A DNA stretch of 64,000 bases from Corynebacterium sp. 21KM1197 (lineage in GTDB: Bacteria; Actinomycetota; Actinomycetes; Mycobacteriales; Mycobacteriaceae): contig NZ_CP123907.1 in NCBI RefSeq assembly GCF_033783015.1, positions 1 through 64,000 of the forward strand. Direction: 5' to 3'. The position numbers and the translations under genes are program-made. A model generated the notes under the pieces. It saw nothing but the letters and a program-made list of their open reading frames with translations. It was not told the DNA's origin and ran no database searches. This document shows positions 20,030 to 28,540 of this stretch, one piece after another. Every line of letters begins with the position of its first letter. The first letter of the stretch is position 1.

Positions 20030-20827
20030 ATGTCTCCCTCAGTATTCATTTCTGGTGCGGCCCGCGGAATTGGTCGCTCCACCGCCCTGACCCTTGCCCG
20101 CCGAGGTTGGACCGTGGGTGCCTATGACCTCGCGGATGATTTTGGCTGGACCACCACGGAACATCTGGGCCACGGAAAGGTCTATTCCGGCTCCCTGAAC
20201 GTGACCGAGCCGGAATCCTGGACCAAAGCCCTGGAGGACTTCACCTCCCACACCGGCGGCAGGCTGGACGCCGTGGTGAATAACGCCGGTATTCTCTACG
20301 CTGGCCCCTTCATGGAGGAGGGTTCCTTTGAGCGCGACGCCGCCCTGGTGGACGTGAACGTCAAGGGCGTGCTCAACGGCTCCCGGGCCGCCTACCCCTA
20401 TCTGAAAAAGACCCCCGGTGCTCGCCTGGTGAACATCGCCTCCGCCTCCGCCATCTACGGCACCCCGGACATGGCCGTGTACTCCACCACCAAGTTTGCG
20501 GTGCGCGGTCTCACCGAGGCGCTGAACCTGGAGTGGGAGCAGGATGACATCACCGTCTCCGCCGTGTGGCCCCTCTACGCCAAGACCGGCATGCTCGACG
20601 GCGTGGCCACCAGCGGCACCAAGAAGATGGGCATTAGGCTCACCGCGGATGACATCGCCGTGGCCGTGGCCGACGTGGTGGAGCGCGAGCGCGGCAAGGT
20701 GGCCAAGGTCCACCAGCCGGTGGGCTTGCAGGCCAAGATCATGTACGCGGGCTCGCACTTCTCCCCGGCCTGGCTCACCCGCTTTGTGAACGCCAAGCTC
20801 ACCACCGATCGGCCGGTGCGCCCCTAA
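20030..20827 (+). CDS. short-chain dehydrogenase/reductase, copy 2
   Basis: The 265-residue SDR has SGAARGIG, VNNAGIL, SASAIYG and YSTTK, the complete catalytic set. It is highly similar to copy 1 at 17804 through its whole length, with a longer loop after DDFGW. TAATCT at 20017-20022 lies 7 nt before ATG 20030, which supports that start over the in-frame ATG at 20012. The pair probably arose by duplication, with the DUF3500 gene between them. Confidence 0.9.
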   Translation: MSPSVFISGAARGIGRSTALTLARRGWTVGAYDLADDFGWTTTEHLGHGKVYSGSLNVTEPESWTKALEDFTSHTGGRLDAVVNNAGILYAGPFMEEGSFERDAALVDVNVKGVLNGSRAAYPYLKKTPGARLVNIASASAIYGTPDMAVYSTTKFAVRGLTEALNLEWEQDDITVSAVWPLYAKTGMLDGVATSGTKKMGIRLTADDIAVAVADVVERERGKVAKVHQPVGLQAKIMYAGSHFSPAWLTRFVNAKLTTDRPVRP

Positions 20828-20839
20828 AGCTTTAGCGTT

Positions 20840-21431
20840 TTAGGCCCATTGCAGGGCCGCGACGACCCCGATCATGGAGCACGTCCACACCAGGTGCGCG
20901 ATGATCGGGGCGATGAGCCCGCCCGTGTGTTTGCGCAGCAGGTGCATGGATAGCGCCAGGAATATCGCTGCCAGCGGCAACAGGATCACGCCAAAGACGG
21001 TGGTCATGGCCGCATAGAGCGCCGTGGGGGCGGCGATGGGGTGCCGGGGAAAATAGCGGGAGGGTGCCTCGGAAGAATAATTCCTCCCCCGTGGCGTTGA
21101 GGAGAACCACGGCGAGCAGGCCAAGGGCCGTGACCGTGCTGGGTGGGTGATCGCCAAGGAGGCCGCTCACCTGGGCGGCGAGGGGCGCAAAGATCGGGAC
21201 CTTCCACAGCAACACCGCTCCCAGGGCGGAGGGAAGCAGGAGGAGGACGCCTACGGCGAGCCCGAGGGGGACGTCGATAAGCCGCGCGGAGCGCCGAGAA
21301 TCCACCGAACCCAGGAGCAATGCGAAACCACAGGTGATGGTGGCGGGGAAGAACCAGGGGCCGCCGAGGCCCGAGCGTCCGGCGAGGAAGAGGCAGGCGG
21401 CGGCGAGGAGAAAGCACAGGGCGGGGCGCAT
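20840..21431 (-). pseudogene. CPBP (Abi/CAAX) intramembrane protease, frameshifted
   Basis: From ATG 21431 the reading frame gives hydrophobic helices and the first CPBP motif in ATGEELFFRGTLP. The frame then breaks near 21055-21063. The continuation in another frame reads RYFPRHPIAAPTALYAAM and then the last motif PIIAHLVWTCSM, ending at 20840. One extra base within the G/C run there would restore a single protein. It is either a pseudogene or a sequencing error. CPBP proteins are glutamate/histidine membrane proteases that process prenylated or bacteriocin-type substrates. TACTAT lies 4 nt before the ATG. Confidence 0.75.
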
Positions 21432-21526
21432 GGGGATAGTATTCCACCCCCGGATACCCCTTCTGTAACGATCAAGCAGCGGTGGGATCAGGGTGATTCC
21501 GTGCTGACCTGCTAATACGTTAATGG

Positions 21527-22522
21527 GTGAGATCATCAACCTTAAGGCGGTACGTGGGTGCCGTCCTCGCCTGCCTCTGCCTCACCGCCTGCTCCGCCAC
21601 GGGCGGGGCACCCCGCTCCACCCCGGGGGAGGAGGGCGTCGCCGGGACGGTGGACACCCCGCGCCTGGTGGTGGCGATGGTCAGCCACGGGGCACCCGGC
21701 GATACCTTCTGGGACCTGGTGCGCAAGGGCGCGGAGGACGCCGCGCGTAAGAACAACATCGAACTGCGCTACAGCGCCGACCCGCAGGCCCCCAACCAGG
21801 AAAACCTGGTGCGCACCGCCATCGACTCCCACGTGGACGGCTTGGCGGTGACCATGCCCAACCCCGACGCCATCGGGCCCGCCGCCCGCGCCGCGATCGA
21901 GGCCGGGATCCCCACCGTGGGGCTCAACGCGGGCATGAGCCGCTACCGCGACTTTGGACTCTCCGCATTCTTTGGCCAGGAGGAACGCGCGGCCGGAACC
22001 CAGGCCGGGCAACGGCTGGGCGCGGAAGGGGCGCGGCGCGTGCTGTGCATCATTCACGAGCAGGGAAACTCCTCCCAGGAGGAACGCTGCGCGGGAGTCA
22101 AGGAGGGCACCCAGGGGGCCGAGGTGGAAACCCTGTACGTCAATGGCATGGATCTGACCAGCGTCCACTCCACTGTGCAGGCAAAGTTGGCCCAGGATAA
22201 GGCGATCGACTGGGTGATGGGTCTGGTCACCCCCGTGGCGCTCACCGCCGTGGACGCGGCGCGGGCGGCGGGCTCCCAGGCCAAGATCGCCACCTTTGAC
22301 ACCAACGCGGAACTGGTACCCGCGATCCGGGAGGGGGAGATCCAATTTGCCGTGGATCAGCAGCCCTACCTCCAGGGATACATGGCGGTGGACGCGCTGT
22401 GGCTGGCGCACCGCAACGGTTCCACCGTGGGTGGCGGGAGGCCCGTGTACACCGGGCCGAGCTTTGTGGACGCCACGAACATCGACGTGATTGCGGAGGC
22501 CGCGGAAAAGGGGCTGCGATGA
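21527..22522 (+). CDS. sugar ABC transporter substrate-binding lipoprotein
   Basis: The 331-residue protein has a lipoprotein signal (CLCLTAC) and a type I periplasmic-binding fold of the ribose/galactose family: PRLVVAMVSHGAPGDTFWD at the start of lobe 1, VDGLAVTMPNPDAI, and late FAVDQQPYLQGYMAVDAL, which is typical of the family hinge end. It is the first gene of a three-gene importer with ATGA overlaps. The ligand is probably a monosaccharide or polyol. GTG 21527 has TACGTT 5 nt upstream. Confidence 0.9.
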   Translation: MRSSTLRRYVGAVLACLCLTACSATGGAPRSTPGEEGVAGTVDTPRLVVAMVSHGAPGDTFWDLVRKGAEDAARKNNIELRYSADPQAPNQENLVRTAIDSHVDGLAVTMPNPDAIGPAARAAIEAGIPTVGLNAGMSRYRDFGLSAFFGQEERAAGTQAGQRLGAEGARRVLCIIHEQGNSSQEERCAGVKEGTQGAEVETLYVNGMDLTSVHSTVQAKLAQDKAIDWVMGLVTPVALTAVDAARAAGSQAKIATFDTNAELVPAIREGEIQFAVDQQPYLQGYMAVDALWLAHRNGSTVGGGRPVYTGPSFVDATNIDVIAEAAEKGLR

Positions 22523-23700
22523 GTGCTGGTGGTGCGGAAAACCCTGCGGGTGTGAACGGCGCGGGTGACGCGAGCGATGGGGGCCGTGTGGGCGGTGCGG
22601 GTGGTGCGGGCCGCATGGACCCGGTGGGCCGTGCGAACGGCGAGGGAAGCGCGGCGGGAGGCCGCGTGGCGTCGAAAGTAGCGGGTGGGGGTGCACGAGG
22701 TACGTGGTGCGGGCCCTGGGTGCAGGGCCTCAGCCGCCGCCCGGAGATGGCGGGACTGATGGGATTGGTGCTGGTGGTGGCGCTTTTTACCGTGCTGGCC
22801 CCGGCCATGCGCTCCCTCGATGCGATGTCCACGGTGCTTTACGCCAGTTCCACGATGGGCATCATGGCCCTGGCGGTGGGGCTGCTGATGATCGGCGGGG
22901 AGTTTGACCTTTCCTCCGGCGTGGCGGTGACCAGCACGGCGCTGGCGGCCACCATGCTCAATTACAATTTCTGGCTCAACTCCTGGGCGGGCGCCGGACT
23001 CTCCCTGCTGCTGGCCCTGGGGATAGGGGCGTGGAACGGCTTTCTGGTCACCCGCACCGGAATCCCCTCCTTCCTCATCACCCTGGCCACTTTCCTCATG
23101 CTTCAGGGCCTCAACCTGGCGCTCACCAAGTCCGTGACCGGGCAGGTGGCCACCCCGATCATCTCCGATATGGAGGGCTTCCCCTCCGCGCGGGCGGTCT
23201 TTGCCTCCACCATCGAGGTGGCCGGGGTATCGGTACGGGTGACGGTGCTGTGGTGGTTGCTCTTTGTGGCCCTGGCCACCGTGATGTTGCTGCGCACGCG
23301 GTGGGGCAACTGGATCTTTGCCGTGGGCGGCGATGAATCCGCGGCCCGCGCCTCCGGGGTGCCCGTGCGCCGGGTGAAGATCGGCCTGTTCATGCTGGTG
23401 GGCTTTGCCGCCTGGTTCATGGGAATGCACAACCTCTTTGCCTTTGATTCCGTGCAGGCGGGTCAGGGCGTGGGCAACGAGTTCCTGTACATCATTGCCG
23501 CCGTGATCGGCGGTTGCGCGCTCACCGGTGGCCGAGGCAGCGCCGTGGGCACGGCCCTGGGTGCGCTGATCTTCGGCGTGATCAACCAGGGCATCGTGTA
23601 CGCGGGCTGGAACCCGGACTGGTTCAAGTTCTTCCTGGGAGGCATGCTGCTCGTGGCCGTGATCTCCAATACCGCCGTGACCAAGGGGGCCAAGCGATGA
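22519..23700 (+). CDS. sugar ABC transporter permease (RbsC type)
   Basis: The 393-residue permease of the BPD_transp_2 family has about eight to ten hydrophobic helices, with GLLMIGGEFDLSSG in the first half and the conserved GNEFLYIIAAVIGGCALTGG near the end. The first 65 residues are an unusual hydrophilic tail made almost only of Gly, Ala, Val, Arg, Asp and Asn, absent in typical RbsC proteins. ATG 22519 overlaps the previous stop; a start inside the tail cannot be excluded. Confidence 0.9.
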   Translation: MSAGGAENPAGVNGAGDASDGGRVGGAGGAGRMDPVGRANGEGSAAGGRVASKVAGGGARGTWCGPWVQGLSRRPEMAGLMGLVLVVALFTVLAPAMRSLDAMSTVLYASSTMGIMALAVGLLMIGGEFDLSSGVAVTSTALAATMLNYNFWLNSWAGAGLSLLLALGIGAWNGFLVTRTGIPSFLITLATFLMLQGLNLALTKSVTGQVATPIISDMEGFPSARAVFASTIEVAGVSVRVTVLWWLLFVALATVMLLRTRWGNWIFAVGGDESAARASGVPVRRVKIGLFMLVGFAAWFMGMHNLFAFDSVQAGQGVGNEFLYIIAAVIGGCALTGGRGSAVGTALGALIFGVINQGIVYAGWNPDWFKFFLGGMLLVAVISNTAVTKGAKR

Positions 23701-24428
23701 CTGCCATCGAACTCCGCGACGTCACCAAGGCCTACGGCGCCGCCGCACCCGCTCTGCGCGGCGTCAGCCTCACCATCGCCCCCGGCGAGGTCACCTGCGT
23801 GCTCGGGGATAACGGCGCGGGAAAATCCACGCTCATCGGTATCCTCTCCGGGCTACACCAGCCCACCGAGGGCACCATGCTTATCGACGCCACCCCCGCC
23901 CACTTCTCCTCGCCCCGCGACGCCCTGGCGGCGGGGATCGCCACCGTGCACCAGAACCTAGCGGTGGTGGGCGACATGAGCGTGTGGCGCAACTTCTATC
24001 TGGGCCGGGAAAGCACCAATCGCTGGGGAATCCTGCGCGCCGCGCACATGAAACGGGAAACCCGCCGAGCCCTGGCCGAACTGGGGGTGAGAATCGAGGA
24101 CGTGGACGTACCGATCTCCGCGCTCTCCGGGGGACAACGGCAGGTGGTTTCCATCGCCCGCGCCGTACACAGCGGGGCCAGGGTGCTGATCCTCGACGAA
24201 CCCACCGCGGCCCTGGGCGTGCGCCAATCCGGCATGGTGTTAGACCTCATCGAGGCCGCCCGCGAACGCGGGGTGGCGGTGGTGTTTATTACGCATAACC
24301 CCAGGCACGCGGAGCGCGTGGGCGACTCCTTTGCGGTCCTGGGGCTGGGCCGACAAATTCTTGCCGGCCGACGCGGCGAGGTGAGCCTGGAGGAACTCAC
24401 CGCCGCGATGGCGGGGGAAGAGGTTTAA
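23697..24428 (+). CDS. sugar ABC transporter ATP-binding protein
   Basis: The 243-residue single-domain ATPase has Walker A GDNGAGKST, Q-loop HQNLAVVG, signature LSGGQRQ, Walker B VLILDEPTAALG and switch ITHN. Sugar importers of the Rbs type often use a tandem two-domain ATPase; this one has a single domain and probably works as a dimer. ATG 23697 overlaps the permease stop. Its own stop overlaps the convergent cwsA-like gene. Confidence 0.92.
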   Translation: MTAIELRDVTKAYGAAAPALRGVSLTIAPGEVTCVLGDNGAGKSTLIGILSGLHQPTEGTMLIDATPAHFSSPRDALAAGIATVHQNLAVVGDMSVWRNFYLGRESTNRWGILRAAHMKRETRRALAELGVRIEDVDVPISALSGGQRQVVSIARAVHSGARVLILDEPTAALGVRQSGMVLDLIEAARERGVAVVFITHNPRHAERVGDSFAVLGLGRQILAGRRGEVSLEELTAAMAGEEV

Positions 24429-25138
24429 TCCTCCTTGCGGTGACGCTCCAACTGCTCATCCAGGGAGGCGATGAGATCCTCGCCCTCGGCGGTGAGGCCC
24501 TCCTCATTGTTTTGCTGGGCCTGCTCCTCCTGCTTTTGCTTCTCCTCCTCCGGGGTGGGGGTGGTGGTGGAGTAAATCAGCTCGGACTGCGTGGGGCGGG
24601 AGGAGGCGAACTCCTTGATGCGCGGGGGCATGGGGCCCACCTCGGCGGGCTTGCGGAAGTAATTCCACAGCGCGGCACCGACACCGGCCAGCACGCTCAG
24701 CACGAAGAAGATGCCAAAGGCGCGGCGCACGGGGCCCTTCTTCTTGGACTTCTTGCTCTCCTTGCGATCCAGCTTCTTCTGCGCCTTGGCGGTGGCCTTA
24801 GCGGCAGCCTTCTCCGCGCGGCGCTTGGTGCGACGGCTCATCTTCTTAGCCTCCTTGGTGTTCTTTTTCTGTGCCTCGGCGGCGGAATCGTAGAGATCCT
24901 TGCCCTTGGACTCCAGGGTCTCCACGGCGTTGTTGAGGCGGCGTCGGGCCTGCTGGGCCACCTTGCCGGCGTTCTCCTTGAAGCTCTCGGCGGCGTCCTC
25001 GTAGTTGCGGGAGGCGGTCTCGGCGGCGTCGGCCAGGGCGTCGTACGCCTCCGAGGCCTTGCGCTCGCGGAAGTCACGGTACTTGCTCCACGCATCGCGG
25101 CCGGTGGAAAGGGCCATCTTCATCACGGTGGTGTTCAT
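24425..25138 (-). CDS. CwsA-like single-pass membrane protein
   Basis: The 237-residue protein is Ala/Lys/Glu-rich and helical for the first 135 residues, has one membrane helix (about 139-160, FGIFFVLSVLAGVGAALW), then an outer Pro/Glu/Gln-rich tail. It lies divergently next to ppiA, exactly where CwsA (Rv0008c) sits in mycobacteria, where it helps cell-wall synthesis and polarity. The assignment rests on position and topology; the protein is longer than mycobacterial CwsA. Confidence 0.65.
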   Translation of the reverse strand: MNTTVMKMALSTGRDAWSKYRDFRERKASEAYDALADAAETASRNYEDAAESFKENAGKVAQQARRRLNNAVETLESKGKDLYDSAAEAQKKNTKEAKKMSRRTKRRAEKAAAKATAKAQKKLDRKESKKSKKKGPVRRAFGIFFVLSVLAGVGAALWNYFRKPAEVGPMPPRIKEFASSRPTQSELIYSTTTPTPEEEKQKQEEQAQQNNEEGLTAEGEDLIASLDEQLERHRKED

Positions 25139-25197
25139 AGCATCCTAGAATAATCGTGTTCCGCGTTTCATGCGGCAAAAGCGTTACACTTATCCCT

Positions 25198-25722
25198 ATG
25201 AGTTTTAAGACCTCTACTGCGATTCTGCACACGAACCGCGGCGATATTTCGATTGACCTCTTTGGCAATCACGCCCCGGTGACCGTGGATAACTTCGTGG
25301 GCCTGGCCAAGGGCACCAAGGAGTACCGCACGGAAAACGCCTCCGGCACCACGGAGGGCCCCTTCTACGATGGCGCGGTGTTCCACCGCGTGATCAACAA
25401 CTTCATGATCCAGGGCGGCGACCCCACCGGCACCGGCCGTGGCGGCCCCGGGTACATGTTCGAGGATGAGTTCCACCCCGAGCTGCGCTTTGACCGCGCC
25501 TACCTGCTGGCCATGGCCAACGCGGGCCCCGGCACCAACGGCTCCCAGTTCTTCATCACCGTGGCCCCCACCCCGCACCTGAACAACGCCCACACCATCT
25601 TCGGTGAGGTCACCGACGAGGCCTCCCAGAAGGTCGTGGACGCGATTGCCACCACCGCCACCGACCGCATGGATCGCCCCACCGAACCCGTGGTGATCGA
25701 GTCCGTGGAGATCGTCGAGTAA
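25198..25722 (+). CDS. ppiA: peptidyl-prolyl cis-trans isomerase, cyclophilin type
   Basis: The 174-residue cyclophilin catalyses proline isomerisation in protein folding. Motifs are [32 protein letters not shown] and [10 protein letters not shown]. There is no signal peptide, so it is cytosolic. ATG 25198 has TACACT 7 nt upstream and no ribosome binding site. Conserved position between cwsA and crgA. Confidence 0.96.
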   Translation: MSFKTSTAILHTNRGDISIDLFGNHAPVTVDNFVGLAKGTKEYRTENASGTTEGPFYDGAVFHRVINNFMIQGGDPTGTGRGGPGYMFEDEFHPELRFDRAYLLAMANAGPGTNGSQFFITVAPTPHLNNAHTIFGEVTDEASQKVVDAIATTATDRMDRPTEPVVIESVEIVE

Positions 25723-25762
25723 TTTCTGCTCACCGCTTCCGGTGATTCCTTACCCCGTGATT

Positions 25763-25799
25763 CCCGTGGCCCCGGTGGCCTCGGGGCACGGGATTTTTT
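25763..25799 (+). terminator. terminator of ppiA
   Basis: Stem of about 11 bp, CCCGTGgCCCCG with CGGGGCACGGG (one bulged G), followed by ATTTTTT. Confidence 0.85.
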
Positions 25800-25821
25800 C
25801 TACCCCGCGTAACCTGGCCGC

Positions 25822-26487
25822 ATGAATACTGCGATAGTCAGGCGCTTCTTCCGCGGAGCCCCCGTGACGGCCGTGCTCTGCCTCCTCATCGTGGCGGTGT
25901 GGATCGCCTCCGCCATCCAAAACGGCTCCCTGGACACCAGAAACGCCCCCATCACCCGTGACGGCTTCCTGCTCGCGCCCCTCGTGACCACCGGGGAACC
26001 ACTGCGCCTACTGAGCAACATGTTCATTCACCTAGACATAGGCCACATGGCGGTGAATACCCTGATGATCGCGCTCATTGGCCGGGAATTGGAGCGCTCC
26101 CTGGGCAGCGTGCTCTTCCTCGCGGTGTACCTGGTCAGCGGCTTGGGCGCTTCCTACGCGGTGGTGGAAATGTCGCCCCTGACCCCCACCGCAGGGGCCT
26201 CGGGCGCGCTGTACGGGTTGATGGCGGTGCTCGTGGGTTCCGCTATCCGACGCGGCGGGGACATCGTGGCTCCCCTTTCCCTGGTGGGCGTGAACCTGGC
26301 CTACACATTCCTTTCCACCGGAGTTTCCCTGTGGGGGCACCTGGGTGGTTTGCTCACGGGCGCGGTGCTGGCCGGGGTGCTGCTCCCGCGCTCGCCCAAG
26401 GTGCGCGGTGCGGGAACGGCGGTGGTGGGGGCCGTGGTGCTGGGTCTGCTGGCGAGGTTTGTGGAGAACGGGGTTTATCCACAGTAG
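25822..26487 (+). CDS. rhomboid-family intramembrane serine protease
   Basis: The 221-residue, six-helix protein has the rhomboid landmarks HLDIGHMAVN, active-site serine in GASGALYG, and active-site His in GHLGGLLTG. It would cleave transmembrane substrates within the bilayer. ATG 25822 has TAACCT 6 nt upstream and no ribosome binding site. The last codons overlap the first box of a DnaA-box cluster. Confidence 0.92.
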   Translation: MNTAIVRRFFRGAPVTAVLCLLIVAVWIASAIQNGSLDTRNAPITRDGFLLAPLVTTGEPLRLLSNMFIHLDIGHMAVNTLMIALIGRELERSLGSVLFLAVYLVSGLGASYAVVEMSPLTPTAGASGALYGLMAVLVGSAIRRGGDIVAPLSLVGVNLAYTFLSTGVSLWGHLGGLLTGAVLAGVLLPRSPKVRGAGTAVVGAVVLGLLARFVENGVYPQ

Positions 26488-26633
26488 TTATCCACACTGT
26501 GGATAGTTACGGTCTTGTAATTTACCGAACAGGTAGGTTCGAATGTTCGTGATGTGACGGATGTGCCTGGGGAGATGGAGATTTACTCGAACAGGTGGCC
26601 GGGTTGTGGAAGTAGTGCACAGAGTTATCCACA
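26475..26633. promoter_or_regulatory. DnaA-box cluster outside oriC
   Basis: Exact TTATCCACA boxes at 26475-26483, 26488-26496 and 26625-26633, plus CTATCCACA on the minus strand at 26506-26498. The first three lie within 32 bp. Apart from the rhomboid stop region, this sequence is noncoding. Confidence 0.7.
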
Positions 26634-26702
26634 GGGTGTGGGATTCTGGTGGTTGCGGGGGAATTTGGTGGGGTGTGGTGTGAGGTGCTTGCCGACGACG
26701 CT

Positions 26703-26757
26703 AAGGGGTGCCACTGAGCGGGGGTTGGGGGTTGGTGCTGCATTAGTGGCACCCCTT
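26703..26757. repeat. palindromic element 1
   Basis: Arms AAGGGGTGCCA (26703-26713) and TGGCACCCCTT (26747-26757), with 33 bp between. The interior is G-rich (GGGGGTTGGGGGTTGG). Two further base pairs, C-G and T-A, extend the stem inward. Confidence 0.85.
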
Positions 26758-26823
26758 GGGGCGGATTGGTGGGTTTTGTGGGGAATCAATGCGCACCAAT
26801 GTGTGCCAACATGCACCAACCCC

Positions 26824-26878
26824 AAGGGGTGCCAGTGGGGCGTGGGGAGGCTGGGGGATCGAGATAATGGCACCCTTT
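26824..26878. repeat. palindromic element 2
   Basis: Arms AAGGGGTGCCA (26824-26834) and TGGCACCCTTT (26868-26878), 33 bp between, G-rich interior. One G-T pair in the arm stem. Confidence 0.85.
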
Positions 26879-26937
26879 GGGGGAAGAGATCAGTGTGTGA
26901 GTATCGGGGTGGGTATTGGTTGCTCGGCCATTGCACT

Positions 26938-26992
26938 AAGGGGTGCCATTGGGAGGGTAGAGGGGATGGATGAGGGGGTAATGGCACCCTTT
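26938..26992. repeat. palindromic element 3
   Basis: Arms AAGGGGTGCCA (26938-26948) and TGGCACCCTTT (26982-26992), 33 bp between. The interior has no C on the plus strand and several G-runs. Two T-A pairs extend the stem inward. Confidence 0.85.
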
Positions 26993-27095
26993 AACGCGAT
27001 GCCGGGTGCTGTGGGTGAGGATGCGGATGCGGCCGTGAGGTTGCGCGGTCAGGATTGAGCCCTTGGCTATTTGGAAGATCGACGCAGAAGCGCCG

Positions 27096-27103
27096 AAAGG
27101 GTG
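27096..27103. repeat. target-site duplication, left copy
   Basis: AAAGGGTG directly before the IS left end, identical to 28541-28548 directly after the right end. Confidence 0.9.
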
Positions 27104-28540
27104 GAGCGTGTCAAGTTGTTTGTGTGTGGGGCGGTTTTCTTAGAGGTATTGGTCGAAGCGGTCGGGGTAGGCCACGGCCATCTGGTTGATGGCTTGCTTC
27201 CAGCCTGAGACTTTCGCTCCTTCCACAAGCCTCCCGGCGGTAGCCGCGGCCTTTTTACCTTCCTTGGCCCTGCGAGCAGCGCGTTTGTCTTCAATATTGC
27301 AGATCATCAACCACAAGGTCTTCAACGCGGATTCGTCGTTCGTAAACTGCACGCGGTTGCGGGTGGCTTTGCGCAACTCGTTGTTAAACGACTCGATGGA
27401 ATTGGTGGTGTAGATGACTTTGCGCGCTGCCGGAGGGAACTGCAAAAACGGCACGAACCTCTCCCATGCGTCCTGCCACACCTTGACTGACCTGGGATAT
27501 TTCTGGCCAAGACCCGAAGAAGCAAACTCCTCGAGTGCAATGGCAGCACTGGAGCCATCAGGGGCGGTATAGACCTTCTTCAAGGCCGCTGAAACCGCCT
27601 TACGGTCCCCGTAGGCAACCCACCTGTTAGCAGCACGAATCAAGTGCACAACACAGGTTTGTACCATCGATCCCGGCCAGGATGCCTCCACAGCCTCAGG
27701 CAGGCCTTTGAGCCCGTCACAGCAGACAATGAAGACATCTTTGACCCCGCGATTAGCCAGATTCGAGCACACATGGGCCCAAAACGACGCGCCTTCTTCC
27801 CTCGCGATCCATAGCCCCAAGATGTGTTTGATGCCGTCGAGATCCACCCCAATGGCCATATACGCGGACTTGTTGACCACGCGCCCGCCCTCACGGACTT
27901 TAATGCGCAGCGCATCAAGGAAAATGACGGGGTAGAACTCATCTAACTGGCGGTTCTGCCACACCATGACCTCATCAAGGACAGCGTCAGTCACCGCAGA
28001 AATCGTCTCGTGGGAGATATCAACACGCATGGCAGTAGCCATATGGTGTTGGATATCGCGCACTGTCATGCCCCCGGCATACAAGCTCACAATCATGTCG
28101 TCAACATCGGTCAAACGCCGCGAGCCTTTCGGGACCATGGTCGGAACAAACGTCCCGGCCCGGTCCCTGGGAACCTCGACAGTTACCGGACCGTAGTGAG
28201 AATCCACGGTCTTTGGATACGCCCCGTTGCGGTGGTTGTCTGTGCCTAGTGCTGCTTTAGCGTCTCTATCCCCTGGCCGGTAGCCCAGGTGGGCATCCAT
28301 CTCGGCGTTTAAACCCCTGGTAATCGAGGCTTGCAACATCCCACGCACCAAATCGTTGGCGTCGGTGGTTGAGGTGCCTAAATCATCAATGAGCTTCGCG
28401 ATCTCAGGGTTTGCAAGCAGCTTTTTCTCAATCGCGTCAATCTTGGCCTTATCAGCCGGATCTCGTCGTGTCACAGTAGTCATTCTGGCTTGTCTCCTTA
28501 TGCGGGATGGAATCCCACACACAAACCATCAGACACTCTC
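27104..28540 (-). mobile_element. IS256-family insertion sequence, complete
   Basis: The 1437-bp element has 27-bp terminal inverted repeats at 27104-27130 and 28514-28540, which match at 21 of 27 positions by eye and share GTTTGTGTGTGGG at their inner ends. It is flanked by an 8-bp direct repeat AAAGGGTG. One intact transposase gene fills it. The insertion point is in the left arm of palindromic element 4, so the right-hand copy of the target is part of that arm. Confidence 0.93.
27140..28483 (-). CDS. IS256-family transposase
   Basis: The 447-residue transposase of the Mut (IS256) family uses a DDE site. Visible candidates are D in PVIFLDALRIKVR, D in VCCDGLKGLPEAV and E in TTNSIESFNNELRK. 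The sequence is full length with no frameshift, so it may be active. AGGAGA lies 10 nt before ATG 28483, which is preferred to the upstream in-frame start. The gene sits between the two terminal repeats. Confidence 0.95.
   Translation of the reverse strand: MTTVTRRDPADKAKIDAIEKKLLANPEIAKLIDDLGTSTTDANDLVRGMLQASITRGLNAEMDAHLGYRPGDRDAKAALGTDNHRNGAYPKTVDSHYGPVTVEVPRDRAGTFVPTMVPKGSRRLTDVDDMIVSLYAGGMTVRDIQHHMATAMRVDISHETISAVTDAVLDEVMVWQNRQLDEFYPVIFLDALRIKVREGGRVVNKSAYMAIGVDLDGIKHILGLWIAREEGASFWAHVCSNLANRGVKDVFIVCCDGLKGLPEAVEASWPGSMVQTCVVHLIRAANRWVAYGDRKAVSAALKKVYTAPDGSSAAIALEEFASSGLGQKYPRSVKVWQDAWERFVPFLQFPPAARKVIYTTNSIESFNNELRKATRNRVQFTNDESALKTLWLMICNIEDKRAARRAKEGKKAAATAGRLVEGAKVSGWKQAINQMAVAYPDRFDQYL

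Larger units (their letters stand above)
26634..27095. other. noncoding stretch carrying three palindromic elements
   Basis: No gene is supported here. The stretch between the convergent rhomboid and crgA genes contains three copies of the 33-bp-interior element and G-rich linkers, and ends at the IS target duplication. Confidence 0.75.

Noticed and set aside
21036..21046. Another element arm (TGGGGTGCCG)
   Set aside because: No matching inverted arm at the fixed distance, and it is in coding sequence.
26554..26973. 139-codon plus-strand frame after the rhomboid gene
   Set aside because: It spans DnaA boxes and palindromic elements, has a Trp/Gly/Cys-rich composition unlike a protein and no start signal.
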